Assembly (NCBI RefSeq): GCF_000219625.1
Contig: NC_018212.1
Coordinates: 1,878,501 to 1,942,500 of the forward strand
Direction: 5' to 3'
Source of the DNA: Zymoseptoria tritici IPO323
Taxonomy: Eukaryota; Ascomycota; Dothideomycetes; Mycosphaerellales; Mycosphaerellaceae
Length of the DNA: 64,000 nucleotides
How positions within the stretch are numbered: the stretch's first letter is position 1; each line of letters starts with the position of its first letter. The notes beneath the pieces were generated by a model. It saw only the letters and a list, made by a program, of their open reading frames with translations. It was not told the origin of the DNA and searched no databases. The position numbers and the translations under genes were made by a program. Below are positions 55,173 through 64,000 of the stretch, in pieces.

Positions 55173-56267
55173 TTACTCTCCACTCTCGCTCGCTGCCTCC
55201 CCTGGCTCACCGCAATCATTCGCCGCATCTTCCGCTCCTCCAGCTCCGTCTTCGTCACTGCCACCATCCTGGCCATCATGCTCAGTTTCTCCGCCGTCAT
55301 TGCCATCCAATCCACCGCCATCCTCCTCATCGTCCACCTCGACCAGGGTCGATCCCTCGTGCGAAACGACCCTCCGACATGAAGGACAAGTATCCGAACA
55401 CTTCAACCACTCGATGACGCAGCGCACACATCCTCCATGGCCGCACGAAGTAATATAGACCCTGTTCGCGAGATCATCGAGGCATAGAGCGCAGAGTGCC
55501 TCCATTCTCGCCACCACGTGCTTGAGGTTAGTTACCTCGGCTGAATCAACATCGTTGTGGGTGCTAGAGTTGCCGCCAGATGTAGTGCTGGGGCGTAGAG
55601 TGACCAATCTCATGGAGGCGCTGATGTCTTCGTTGAGCTGAGTGGAGGTGTAAATGGTACGTGGGGGAGCATAGAAGCGTGTTGAATCCTCGAAATGGGC
55701 GCCGTTCTGAGGGTCAATAAGTAGAGGCATGTCTTGATCATCGTCGTCATCCTCGTTGTCTGCGGCGGGGGGCCAAATAGAGCGATGTTCCAGGAGCGCG
55801 ATGGCGACGTTCGGATCATCTTCCAGAGAGCCAGCAAGTCTCCGTGATCTCGGAGACGCAATGAGCAACGCCAATCTGGGATTTTCGGCATAGCGCGGAA
55901 CGTCTCGCGCAGTGTCGGGCTGACTTTCTACGGCAAAAGCCTCGCGCGCGCGAAAGGGCAAGGGCGTCGTGTCAGTCGCGTTGACAGCGTTGATTGCAGC
56001 TGCTAGAAGACGTGACGATGACAGGACCAGGTCGTAGGTTGCGCGCCGCAGAATTTCCAAGTCAGACGGCCGATGAGGATTGGATGTGGATGGTGAGACA
56101 GGTGCTTCTTCTTGAGTTTGGTCGTCTCCATGGCCCTGATCTTCCGTCGTAGGTGGCGGTGACTCGATGGGAGCGTCATCAGCTACAACATCGCCAGCAA
56201 CCTCGGTGTTTGCGTTCCCTGTGTCTTGGGGAGCTGACTCGTCCGGATGAGACTGTTGGGAACCCAT
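55173..56267 (-). CDS. RING-finger protein, tandem family member 3, 364 aa
   Basis: Intronless from ATG at 56267. The N-terminal 70 residues are acidic and disordered. The middle is the most diverged of the family: the FxHW block is not recognisable, but DSTRFYAPPRTIYTSTQLNE keeps the second motif. The RING at about 259-297 is complete (CALC, CGHGGC-x2-C, CPSC) with the family WLK, followed by VSHEGSTLVEVDDEE and a Gly/Asp/Glu-rich tail. Probable E3 ubiquitin ligase. The strong divergence of the middle part among paralogues suggests changing substrates. Confidence 0.8.
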   Translation of the reverse strand: MGSQQSHPDESAPQDTGNANTEVAGDVVADDAPIESPPPTTEDQGHGDDQTQEEAPVSPSTSNPHRPSDLEILRRATYDLVLSSSRLLAAAINAVNATDTTPLPFRAREAFAVESQPDTARDVPRYAENPRLALLIASPRSRRLAGSLEDDPNVAIALLEHRSIWPPAADNEDDDDDQDMPLLIDPQNGAHFEDSTRFYAPPRTIYTSTQLNEDISASMRLVTLRPSTTSGGNSSTHNDVDSAEVTNLKHVVARMEALCALCLDDLANRVYITSCGHGGCVRCVIEWLKCSDTCPSCRRVVSHEGSTLVEVDDEEDGGGLDGNDGGETEHDGQDGGSDEDGAGGAEDAANDCGEPGEAASESGE

Positions 56268-57094
56268 GTTGTCGTGTCAGTTGCCTGCGCTGATGTGATT
56301 ACAGCGTTGGGGATGTATCGATTGTTAAAGACGTAAAAGTGGAGGACGAATATTCCGAGGACATAGCGGACTTTCACGAGCCGACTCATTACTTTCGCGC
56401 TAGTAAACAGCGGGTGCTGCCGAGAGGGATCCATTCGAGGAATCGTTACTGAGCTTTCCATACGTGGGAACACAGTCAATAGCATGTGGTTGCGACGCGG
56501 AACGGATTTATCTCCGCATCTGTTCAAAAATCAACGGAGCCGGCGCTCAAGGATTTGCTCACTTCATGGTTGTGGAATGACGGTCTTACTCAGACCATCC
56601 TGTCGTGTCTTTTTGCGATGCTCCATTGAGGAGCTATCAGCGGGCAGACTATATATACGTTGAAGAACAGATGGTGTAAAAGATAGATGGTTACTGGCTC
56701 GAAACCGGCGCAGGGTGGGCTACCAGGCCCGTCAATGGATATTGCTGGTTGGCCGATGGAAAGTGCATTTAGCTGAGCATGTATTGAAATCGATGCTATG
56801 CCTACTTTTCTGCTGCTGTAGAAGAACCTTGACGATTAATACTCGTGCAGACTCTCCGCATCAGTCAGGTCAACGACCGAACTACCCCTTTCCTTCTGCC
56901 CGTACAGCATGCAATCTCTCGCTGCCACGACATCGCACCTCGTGTGCAATTTCCAATCTGTCCCAAAACACCGAATCGTACGCCTACCTTCCTGGTCCAA
57001 TTTTGATCCCACCTCTCCATGCCCGGCCCATGTCTTGCCGACCGGGTCTGCCGGGTCATTGGCCTCGACTCTCCGCATCACCGCCGTTGTTGTC
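56268..57094. other. intergenic
   Basis: No gene. A TATATATA tract lies at about 56648, some 380 bases before the start of member 3. Confidence 0.5.
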
Positions 57095-58411
57095 TCACAA
57101 TGCAGCTTTCTTCGCATCTCTGTCGTCGACTCCCATGTCCGCCTCGTCTGCCTTCCTCTTCACAGCACAGCCCTTGGGCTTGGATTCAGCCACGGCTAGC
57201 TCCACCAGGATCGAGCCTTCATGGTCGACTTCTCTGCGACACCAAGGGCAAGTGCGGTTCGCCTTCAGCCATTTGATCACGCATCCCTGACATCCAACAT
57301 GCCCGCACTTGGTCAAGTACCACATCTTGTCCGCTGGGACCGCTTCGCCGCAGATCTTGCAGTCGTCCTTCAATTCTTGCACAATGCGTCTGTGAACGCT
57401 GGAGATGGCGGCATTTTCTGCTTCATCGGCTGTAGGGTGTTGCGGGGCCTCCTCCGGGTGAATCGTCCTCTTCGGCATGGATGCACAGACCTGCTCCTCG
57501 GTGGCGATATCATTGTACAGAGGAAGTCCGCGTAGGTACAGCTCCATAGCAGCACTGAAACTGATCCAGCTTTGGATCGGATGGTCATCTGTGAATGGGT
57601 TGTAGAAGTTGTCATCATCGTCCTGAATCCCACCGACGTTGTGCGCCCACATCGACTCCTGGTGCAGCTGCCAATGCAGGAATGCGGCAAGCTGCAGGGG
57701 TGTGAGCCCATTGGCCGACTGTTCGATGCTTGGGATCTCGATAGGAAACGGTCTCCAGTTGAAGTCGGGTGCCGGCGTGTTTTGTTCGTCCGAAGCCCAG
57801 AATCGATCGATGAGGATGAGTCTTCCATTCCCGGCACCGATCGCGACGGTGCGTGCGTTGTTTGGAGAATGATCGCTGTCACCGGGGCCATCTCCCCGGA
57901 CTGGTGTGTTGGTCTCGTCATGACTTCCATACTGTGCGGCGGTACCGTTGCCATTTGCTTCATTTTCGTGCCCAGCAAAACCTGTCTCGGTAGAGCTGTC
58001 ATCCTCCCGATTGGTGAGATCTTCCATGCGCGCATTTCGAGCTTCCTCGCGCTGTGCATGAATACGGAACGCTCTCTCCTGCTCGCGGCGCAGTTCTTGA
58101 ACATATTGACGATCAATGTTATTGGGTAGAATGCGAGCAGGCTGCGTAGGAGGTGGCAGGTCTTGAAGCGGCGCGGAATTGGACTCTCCTGTCACACCCA
58201 TCTCCGCCAATTGATCATTTTGCACTGCGGTATTCGCCTCGTTGAGCTCCTCCTCGTTCACTGCCGCAGTTGTCTCGTTCGCTGCATCGGCTCGGGTTGA
58301 GGTGTCCATGTCGTTGAGTGTGCTGTCTTGCGCCGCCGTATCCGTATCATTGATGTTATGGTCTTGAATTGGCGCATTCGCCTCCATAGCGCCGGATGGA
58401 GGAGAAGCCAT
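57095..58411 (-). CDS. RING-finger protein, tandem family member 4, 438 aa
   Basis: Intronless from ATG at 58411, and the longest member. Residues 1-180 are Asn/Asp/Thr/Glu-rich with loose repeats (NDTDTAAQDSTLNDMDTSTR). One segment at about 108-130 is charged and helical (ELRREQERAFRIHAQREEAR). The shared region reads IEIPSIEQSANGLTPLQL, FLHWQLHQESMW, DDNFYNPFTDDHPIQSW and then PLYNDIATEEQVCASMP. The RING at about 351-390 is complete (CKIC, CGHVGC-x2-C, CPWC) with WLK, followed by VDHEGSILVEL. The C-terminus is basic with a possible nuclear signal (KRKADEAD). Probable E3 ubiquitin ligase and the best reference copy for the family. Confidence 0.82.
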   Translation of the reverse strand: MASPPSGAMEANAPIQDHNINDTDTAAQDSTLNDMDTSTRADAANETTAAVNEEELNEANTAVQNDQLAEMGVTGESNSAPLQDLPPPTQPARILPNNIDRQYVQELRREQERAFRIHAQREEARNARMEDLTNREDDSSTETGFAGHENEANGNGTAAQYGSHDETNTPVRGDGPGDSDHSPNNARTVAIGAGNGRLILIDRFWASDEQNTPAPDFNWRPFPIEIPSIEQSANGLTPLQLAAFLHWQLHQESMWAHNVGGIQDDDDNFYNPFTDDHPIQSWISFSAAMELYLRGLPLYNDIATEEQVCASMPKRTIHPEEAPQHPTADEAENAAISSVHRRIVQELKDDCKICGEAVPADKMWYLTKCGHVGCQGCVIKWLKANRTCPWCRREVDHEGSILVELAVAESKPKGCAVKRKADEADMGVDDRDAKKAAL

Positions 58412-59026
58412 GTTCGGGGGGCGATGCGCAGGGTATCTGTGCTGGGTGGATGAGAGAGAAGCCCGAGGGACGAAGATGTAGAGAAAGGTAGAAGTGATGA
58501 AGTTGGGGCGTTTCGTGTCGTGTGTTTCTCAACTTATTCTCGAGATTCACGAACGACTTTTGACATACGCGCTAGTAAAGTTTGTCTACCGCCAGGCACG
58601 TCACTCGTGCTACCGAAGGCAGACGTTGGAGGTCTATCAGAATCATGATGCATTACGGTCGTTGCTGTGTATGATATGATGCTGCTGAATACAAGTCTAC
58701 CAAACCCGCAGCTGGTCTGCCATCTCCTTTTGAGGCCAGATTCGGCGACAAACTGCCCTGATGCGCCTGCCCAAGGGGCAGATAAACCTCGAGTACCTGT
58801 GGCACTCATTCTATGCGCACAGGTACGTCCACCCAACCTCCATACCGTCGAGTTGAGAAGCTGTCTTCGAACCTGTTTGGCCACCTTATCGTGCGCTGGC
58901 CGATGTGTCCCAATGCTAGTCCAGCCTTTGTTCGCTCCCTGTTCAGGGACGTCGTATTACATTCCAATTATCCCTTCCGTGCAGCATGTCTCTACCGCTC
59001 AGCTGATCTCGCCGGACATTCGTTCC
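58412..59026. other. intergenic, no gene seen
   Basis: Promoter side of RING member 4 and 3' side of member 5. Confidence 0.5.
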
Positions 59027-59884
59027 TCAGCATTCCTCCGAGTCCTTCTTGTCGGCCTCTCCTCCATCGGTGTTCTTCGAAGCTTCGTCCCTGAGAAATA
59101 CCTCCCTCTCGCGCGCCTCATCGGCAGTGACGAGCTGCACGAGCACAGACTCATCGTGATCAACTTCTCTGCGGCACGATGGACAGTTGCGGCTGGCCTT
59201 CAGCCACTTCAACATGCACCCCACACACGCCACATGGCCGCATCGCATCAGGTAGCCCGTCTTCGTAGCCAGCGACTCATAGCAGACGTCACAGTCCCCC
59301 ATCATAGCATCAGCAATACGCTTGTGGCTGCGAATGATAGCAGCGTTGATCGCTTCATCTTCCTCAAGCTGCTCCTGCGGCACCTTCACTGGAACCAGCT
59401 GCTTTGGCATGTTGTCGTTGAGCTGATCCACGGTGGTTTCGGGCTTGTAGAGTGGTTTCGCCTGCTGCTCCTCAATTTCCCGGCGCGCCGTGTTGGTGAA
59501 GACCCACCAGCTGATGATCGTCTGCTCGTCTTGGAAGGGGTTGTACGCGCCCTCTTCGTCTTGAATACCGCCAGCGTTGTGCGCTCACATGCGTTCCATG
59601 TGCTGGTACCAGTGCCAGAAAGATTCGCACTGCTCCACTGTCAAGCCATTTGCCACTGATTATAGTAGACTGGTCGGCATTTCGACGAAGTGATGCCTGT
59701 ATTCCGGGTTGGGGACTGGCATGGGTCGGTGGATGGTCCTCAATAAATCAATCGTGTCGTGCATAAGAGCCCACGACACTGTCGGCACCTCTGCGCTCTG
59801 GCCGTCGGCGCCGTTGTTGATGTCAACGTTCTCGCCCTCACCTGTCGTGTCCGCTTCCGTGGCGTTGGGTGGTGAGGAAGACAT
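59027..59884 (-). pseudogene. RING-finger family member 5, inactivated by two nonsense codons
   Basis: A single frame of 285 codons from ATG at 59884 (MSSSPPNATEAD) to 59027 is broken only by TAA (at about 59659) and TGA (at about 59587). Its flanks align with member 4: VANGLTVEQCESFWHWYQH, then AHNAGGIQDEEGAYNPFQDE. The TGA falls exactly where member 4 has the Trp of SMWAHN. The RING part downstream is intact (CDVC, CGHVAC-x2-C, CPSC, WLK, VDHDESVLVQL). No intron can remove both stops and keep the motif. Decay is therefore recent, with no frameshifts. A shorter protein from an internal Met (MDQLNDNMPK, at 59431) could still give a RING-only product of 134 residues. Confidence 0.75.
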
Positions 59885-60483
59885 GCCGACGTGTTGATCG
59901 GCAGCGTGTGGAGAATGTATTGAGAGGAACGAAAGAGCAGAGCCACACAAAGTGTTGAAACGAAATTTGTGTCATGTGGAGTGGGAAGTATTCCGGACAT
60001 TCACCTGGTTCGTTCGGAAGTCTGTCAGTCGACCGCGGGTCCTCCCGGACGGGCCAAAATGAAAACAGACGGAGGCTATAGTCCTCCCACAATAAGATGG
60101 AGTACGATAACATCGCTGCGACGATATTTGCATGTTTGTAAACTTCGCCTCGTGTGATGCGGATGCTGCATACCACGACGCCTTCGAAGGGTCGAATTGG
60201 AAGTTGAACTACAGCATGCACGAGCGATATGTAACTGCCAGAGGGAACTTCCGGTCACAAGCCATACTCTGCTGGCAACATCTTAGAATGTGCCTTGGCT
60301 GTCCTGGGAGGCTAAGCTCCGTGATCGTCGACAAACACGAGTGACTCGGTATGGAATGGAGTGATTGAAACCACGATACACCCGTCATCGCGTGCACAAC
60401 CCATCTTCGATTGCAAGGACAAATAGCCCATATTATCCATGCGGACTTTACCTCCCTCGAAAGACCCCCAGAATCCCACGAAC
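59885..60483. other. intergenic, no gene seen
   Basis: Separates the minus-strand RING array from the plus-strand genes beyond 60484, so the region between is a divergent promoter area. Confidence 0.5.
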
Positions 60484-61089
60484 ATGGCAAGCAGCCACTT
60501 GGACAACTTTGTTTTATGCCACGCCCTCATCTACCAGATACTACACGAGAATGGTGAACGCATAGAGACCAATGATCTCGGCGATGAACTCATTCGTCTA
60601 GTCGGGGAAGCAGAATGGATCGAGGGAGAGACTCGAATCGCTCATCTAGTTGAGGCTCTCAAGACCGAGGACAGGGTTCGTCTTGCCGACATACCGGAGA
60701 AAGTCTTCGCATATGCGATGGTATATGCCCGAGATTCCAGGGCCTGGTCGAGACTCCAACGGCCATTGGAAAGGCTCGCACGAGACCACTGGAACGACCA
60801 CACCGCTCATCTTCGCCGGGAGCACGATCGTATCACCAGAGACTCGGGGAAGACGAAGTCGAAACCTCGGGCGCTTTACAACCCTTCATATCGCCCTTTG
60901 ATCTTGGCAGGAAGCGCGAATCGGCCCGCCGCCCAGAGACGGAACAAACAAGGTACCGGTGATCCATACGAAGGCCTGGCTTTGAAGGCCCGCGATGTCG
61001 GCTTCCTGGGACGTCTTCGCCGTGGGATCGCACGCTGTGTCTTGGGCGGCGGATGTGAGCTTGTCAGGATGCCGGTGTGTCGGAACTGA
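60484..61089 (+). CDS. hypothetical protein, paralogue A of a local pair, 201 aa
   Basis: A single exon from ATG at 60484. Residues about 8-105 form a helical domain (LIYQILHENGERIETNDLGD, IRLVGEAEWIEGETRIAHLV, YARDSRAWSRLQRPLERLA) clearly shared with the gene at 63054: L-x-Y-x-ILH-x-NG, VG-x-A-x-W, RD-x3-W-x-R-x-Q-x2-LERL. The remainder is basic and differs from its paralogue; it ends RRGIARCVLGGGCELV. No known domain is recognised. The F-box-like gene lies between the two paralogues. Confidence 0.7.
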   Translation: MASSHLDNFVLCHALIYQILHENGERIETNDLGDELIRLVGEAEWIEGETRIAHLVEALKTEDRVRLADIPEKVFAYAMVYARDSRAWSRLQRPLERLARDHWNDHTAHLRREHDRITRDSGKTKSKPRALYNPSYRPLILAGSANRPAAQRRNKQGTGDPYEGLALKARDVGFLGRLRRGIARCVLGGGCELVRMPVCRN

Positions 61090-62194
61090 TTTGAAGGGAA
61101 GCTGCCAGCAGGCAGTGACACAAGGATAGAGGTTTTCTCAATTCAGAAATTGTATCAAGGAGCCTCGAGTCGTCTTTCGCACATGAGACTGAAGATTTGT
61201 ACTCCATGTCTTGCCAGTAGCTCTTTGCGCTTGTGATTTGACAGTAGCCACGATTTGATCCGATCATAATGCTATTATTGGGGGGTTCTTGGTGGCCTGT
61301 TGCTGATCATTGCTATCAGTATTCAGTGATTGCAATGCCAGAAGATCAAGCCTTTGCCAGACTTTGGATATAGAAGAGGGTACTAACGCCTGTTCCCAAT
61401 CGATCCGGTGCGATGTAGCTGCACAAACCAGAGCAGGGCTGCAGAGGCTCATTCCATCCGCTTTTCCGTTCTCAAAAGCTGCTCGTTCTGTTCTCTCCTT
61501 GCTGCTCGGAATGTCGTAATAAAGACATGTCGGAACTGACCTCACGGGCCGGAAAGGTTTCGTTCTCGTTTGTGACATCTGAAGTTCTTTCAGCCTTTCC
61601 CGACGATCGATCGTCCAACGACACTTTCCCCAAAACATTGGTCCACGAAGATTCATTGCAGATTAACGCCATAGGATATCCAGGTGAGCGGTTATGCGGT
61701 CAAATCTGGCAACGAGGCCATACTGACTTGCTCCAGTTCGAGACCCTTGCACAAAGACCACCCCCTGTATGGAACGCAACCATCAGATGATGGGATCGTG
61801 TCCCGAGAGTTCGGTGGATGCGAGCCGATCGAGAATTTCCTGATGACTCTTAGCCTGGAGAGATCTTGTCGTGCCCCCTCTTGTCAATCTCTTGGCGAGT
61901 TGCCAGGACACACATCAATTCACACATTTGACATCAACAGCACGCACGACTGCCTCTCTTCCACTACACTGCGCTCTAACTTTGGTAAGTCTTCCATGTA
62001 TTCGCAGTCGCCGACAGAGGCGCAGCGAGCGCAGCATAACTCGGTATGATTCGTGCTGACCTTTCGAAGCATCGTGGAAAACCCGAAGCTCTCGCCCATT
62101 ATCGACCACAACCAAGACGACGACGCCGAGAGTATGGTACGGAGAAGCGATCACAACGAAGAGATGGAAACAAATACTGACGGCAATATGTCAG
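61090..62194. other. intergenic; one weak ORF at 61527-61790
   Basis: An 87-codon plus-strand frame from ATG at 61527 (VSFSFVTSEVLSAFPDDRSS) is protein-like up to a possible GTGAGC donor at about 61683, but its antisense is also open and nothing supports a gene. The missing first exon of the F-box-like gene probably lies in 61900-62190. Confidence 0.4.
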
Positions 62195-62866
62195 ACTTCT
62201 CCCGCCGAAAAGACCTTCGCTGTGCCCGAATTGGGCGCCAAGATCCTCGCCTTCCTGCCTGCTGTCGAGATCTTGCCCGTTCGCCGAGTCTCTCACGCCT
62301 TGAAAGATGTGATTTCCAGCTGCCCGATCCTCCAGCTGGCTCTGTTCCTCCGTCGCGACGACCAAGTCCTTGCGGGTGCCCAAGTGGAACGCACGAAAAT
62401 GCCCGCGGAGATCCGGTGGACATTGTACCGAGCACCCGACGGAGACTTCCTGAACAATCTCAATCACCTCGTCCGCCCAAATCCCTTTGTCTTCGTCCTT
62501 CCGCCATCGATCGACTCCGTCTGGCAGACTCTGGCCCTTCGCGCCAAATTCGGCAAGCACCTCCGCGCTGAGGACTGGCAGCCAAGGCATGGCATCGCCA
62601 TGGAGATGTTCATCAGTCAGCCGACCGTACGAAGTATCTCAGTCGGCATCACTGTGGAGATGGGAAGATCGTCGTTCAGACTGACATGGGGCACAAAGTT
62701 GGTCGTCGACGGCGGTATCAAGGTCAAGCATCTGGTTGAGCTCGTCCGAGAGCTTGTGTTGGAGGAGCAGGACAATTCTCGCCGGTCGAAACTCGAGAGG
62801 ACGCTGAAGGAGGGAAATTTTCTGATTCGATTTCGGGAAGGGTACGAGGTACTTGCTGAGGACTAG
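62195..62866 (+). CDS. F-box-like protein, about 223 aa visible, first exon unresolved
   Basis: The frame is open from a TATGTCAG acceptor (exon start 62195) to the stop at 62864-62866. No in-frame ATG precedes the conserved part, so a 5' exon is expected. The first 45 residues read an F-box-like motif, FAVPELGAKILAFLPAVEIL then VRRVSHALKDVISSCPILQL, the layout of many fungal F-box proteins (E-L...I-L-x-x-L-P...R-V-s...W/l-k...I...s-p-x-L-q). The remainder has no repeat class such as LRR or WD40 that I recognise. F-box proteins recruit targets to SCF ubiquitin ligases. Confidence 0.6.
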   Translation, partial: TSPAEKTFAVPELGAKILAFLPAVEILPVRRVSHALKDVISSCPILQLALFLRRDDQVLAGAQVERTKMPAEIRWTLYRAPDGDFLNNLNHLVRPNPFVFVLPPSIDSVWQTLALRAKFGKHLRAEDWQPRHGIAMEMFISQPTVRSISVGITVEMGRSSFRLTWGTKLVVDGGIKVKHLVELVRELVLEEQDNSRRSKLERTLKEGNFLIRFREGYEVLAED

Positions 62867-63053
62867 TAACCATGATCGCAACACGAGGAGATTGGGAGGT
62901 GTTCGCGGTGCATGGTAATTCCTTGTACGCCGACCAAGTCATGCACGTGGTGAGCAATGGTACATTCCATGTGGTAGCGGTGGAATTAAAAAGCTTTTCG
63001 TCGCATCCAAAGATCCGAGCTCTCTACGTGACTGATCATCAAAGCCATCAACC

Positions 63054-63617
63054 ATGTCAAGCAACACCAGAACATACTTCATCCAGACTCAAGGCTTACT
63101 GTATCGAATTCTACACGACAATGGCGTCCGCGGAGAAGCTAACTTCCTCGGGAATCAGATGGTTGAGATGGTAGGCCAAGCTGATTGGGACAGAGAGGAA
63201 GACAGGATACATGACCTGCTCGAGGGTCTACATCTGGCTCCATCATACGAACCAGAAGGCCTCTCTTATGGTGTGTTGACGGTCGCACGCGCAATTGTAC
63301 GTGATCCGAAGTGCTGGGCCCGGACTCAACTTGAGCTGGAGCGACTGGGTACTGTCCTGTGGGAAGCATACAACACATCGGTAACAGAGTGCTCCCACAA
63401 CCCAGGCAGGACTCTTCGCCCGCAGCATCTGCCTGTTTTCCGGCCACTATCGAAACAGAACGTTCCGAGTGGGTTCGTGCCGCCTCATACGCAATGCAAG
63501 ACCTGCATGGAGAGGAGGGACCGACTTGCGCCAGGAGACATCGTAAAGTTGGCGCTATTGACAGGGGCCATTGTTACGTTCTGTGTATGCTACTGGGCGG
63601 CAAAGACGTCATATTGA
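63054..63617 (+). CDS. hypothetical protein, paralogue B of a local pair, 187 aa, with C-terminal membrane segment
   Basis: A single exon from ATG at 63054. Residues about 8-105 match paralogue A (LLYRILHDNGVRGEANFLGN, VEMVGQADWDREEDRIHDLL, RDPKCWARTQLELERLG). After a linker with a CKTC pair comes a hydrophobic segment (VKLALLTGAIVTFCVCYWAA) and a five-residue tail, the layout of a tail-anchored membrane protein. Paralogue A lacks that segment. The family is not recognised. Location between 62.9 and 63.6 kb, downstream of the F-box-like gene and in the same orientation, makes an A/F-box/B triplet. Confidence 0.7.
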   Translation: MSSNTRTYFIQTQGLLYRILHDNGVRGEANFLGNQMVEMVGQADWDREEDRIHDLLEGLHLAPSYEPEGLSYGVLTVARAIVRDPKCWARTQLELERLGTVLWEAYNTSVTECSHNPGRTLRPQHLPVFRPLSKQNVPSGFVPPHTQCKTCMERRDRLAPGDIVKLALLTGAIVTFCVCYWAAKTSY

Positions 63618-64000
63618 TGAGGTCGAATAAGCGGGTGCGCTGCAGCGATTGAGCTGGAAAAGATCAATGGCTGCGTCGTGCTCTAGAGTTCAGCCTGGTA
63701 CGAGTCCAATTGCACTGCTCTACCAAAGATATTCTTTTTGTCTTCCTTTCTTCTTTGCAGCGGTCCTCGTACGCATTCGATCTGGTACGCCTGGTCATCG
63801 TACAACCCAGTGGAGAGGCGACGCGTGACCGCATCGTCAAGGGCAAATTGTTTGCGGTGAGAATCCAATATGGAATGAGGGAGTCTACTCAGTCCTGTTA
63901 CCTCAAGAAATGATGGCAAGCTTGGACGCCACCGCCGAACCCAAACACCACCCATCAAAGCACTTCAACTTCGTTCGGATATCCGGACTGCGACCAAATA
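63618..64000. other. intergenic to the window edge, no gene seen
   Basis: Short frames only. Confidence 0.5.

Noticed and set aside
55070..55458. Plus-strand frames rich in Ser/Pro/His opposite the RING gene
   Set aside because: Antisense of the acidic tail of RING member 3.
59027..59884. RIP (repeat-induced point mutation) as the cause of the RING member 5 stops
   Set aside because: Only two changes are evident, the TGA does not fit the preferred CpA context, and the flanking DNA is not AT-enriched. Ordinary mutation is simpler.
1..64000. CRISPR arrays, bacterial operons, rRNA and tRNA genes
   Set aside because: No regular spaced repeats, ribosome-binding patterns, rRNA blocks or convincing tRNA T-arms were seen by eye. 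A tRNAscan run was not possible, so an isolated tRNA cannot be excluded.

Overview
The window reads as nuclear DNA of a filamentous ascomycete, probably a Dothideomycete. Genes carry short introns of about 45-110 bases (one of 312) with GTRNGT donors and CTRAC-like branch sites. Families such as a CFEM/PTH11-type receptor, a TRI12-type MFS pump and GPI-anchored wall proteins are fungal. There is no operon logic; genes lie on both strands. Assignment below class level is a guess.

Region 1 (1-10.2 kb): the 3' part of a CFEM-domain seven-helix receptor, then about 6.6 kb of gene-poor DNA holding two tiny cysteine-rich secreted-protein genes, then an intact TRI12-like MFS transporter (8119-10218). 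Region 2 (10.2-26.5 kb): mostly non-coding or decayed DNA with a loose set of small secreted cysteine-rich proteins (12919-13257, 19193-19530, 22013-22288) and two very short signal-peptide genes that look broken (14750, 18435). Together with 2136-2347 and 3246-3401 this is a 20-kb field of candidate effector or antimicrobial peptides, most of them too short or too spliced for a simple ORF scan.

Region 3 (26.2-34.2 kb): two unknown genes between diverged inverted repeats, then an AMP-dependent acyl-CoA synthetase-like gene whose last exon overlaps a plus-strand gene, then a zinc alcohol dehydrogenase-like gene. Region 4 (35-49.2 kb): fast-evolving multi-exon genes of unknown function, including a convergent pair meeting in an imperfect palindrome and a gene hit by a 59-bp frameshifting duplication, mixed with well-formed genes: a Trp-rich GPI-type protein, an Arg-rich protein, a Lys-rich repeat protein with a four-Cys tail, and a coiled-coil protein.

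Region 5 (50.0-59.9 kb): the most striking part. Five intronless genes in tandem, all on the minus strand, encode one family with a C-terminal C3HC4 RING finger. Upstream of the RING, two motifs (FxHWxxH...DDFYNP and YxNPLY...SMPxxTI) recur in most members and match no domain I know. Four are open and the fifth is a pseudogene with two nonsense codons. Region 6 (60.4-63.7 kb): two paralogous small proteins of unknown family flank an F-box-like gene. RING and F-box proteins are both ubiquitin-ligase components, so 50-64 kb may be a lineage-specific, birth-and-death ubiquitin-ligase locus; that link is inference.
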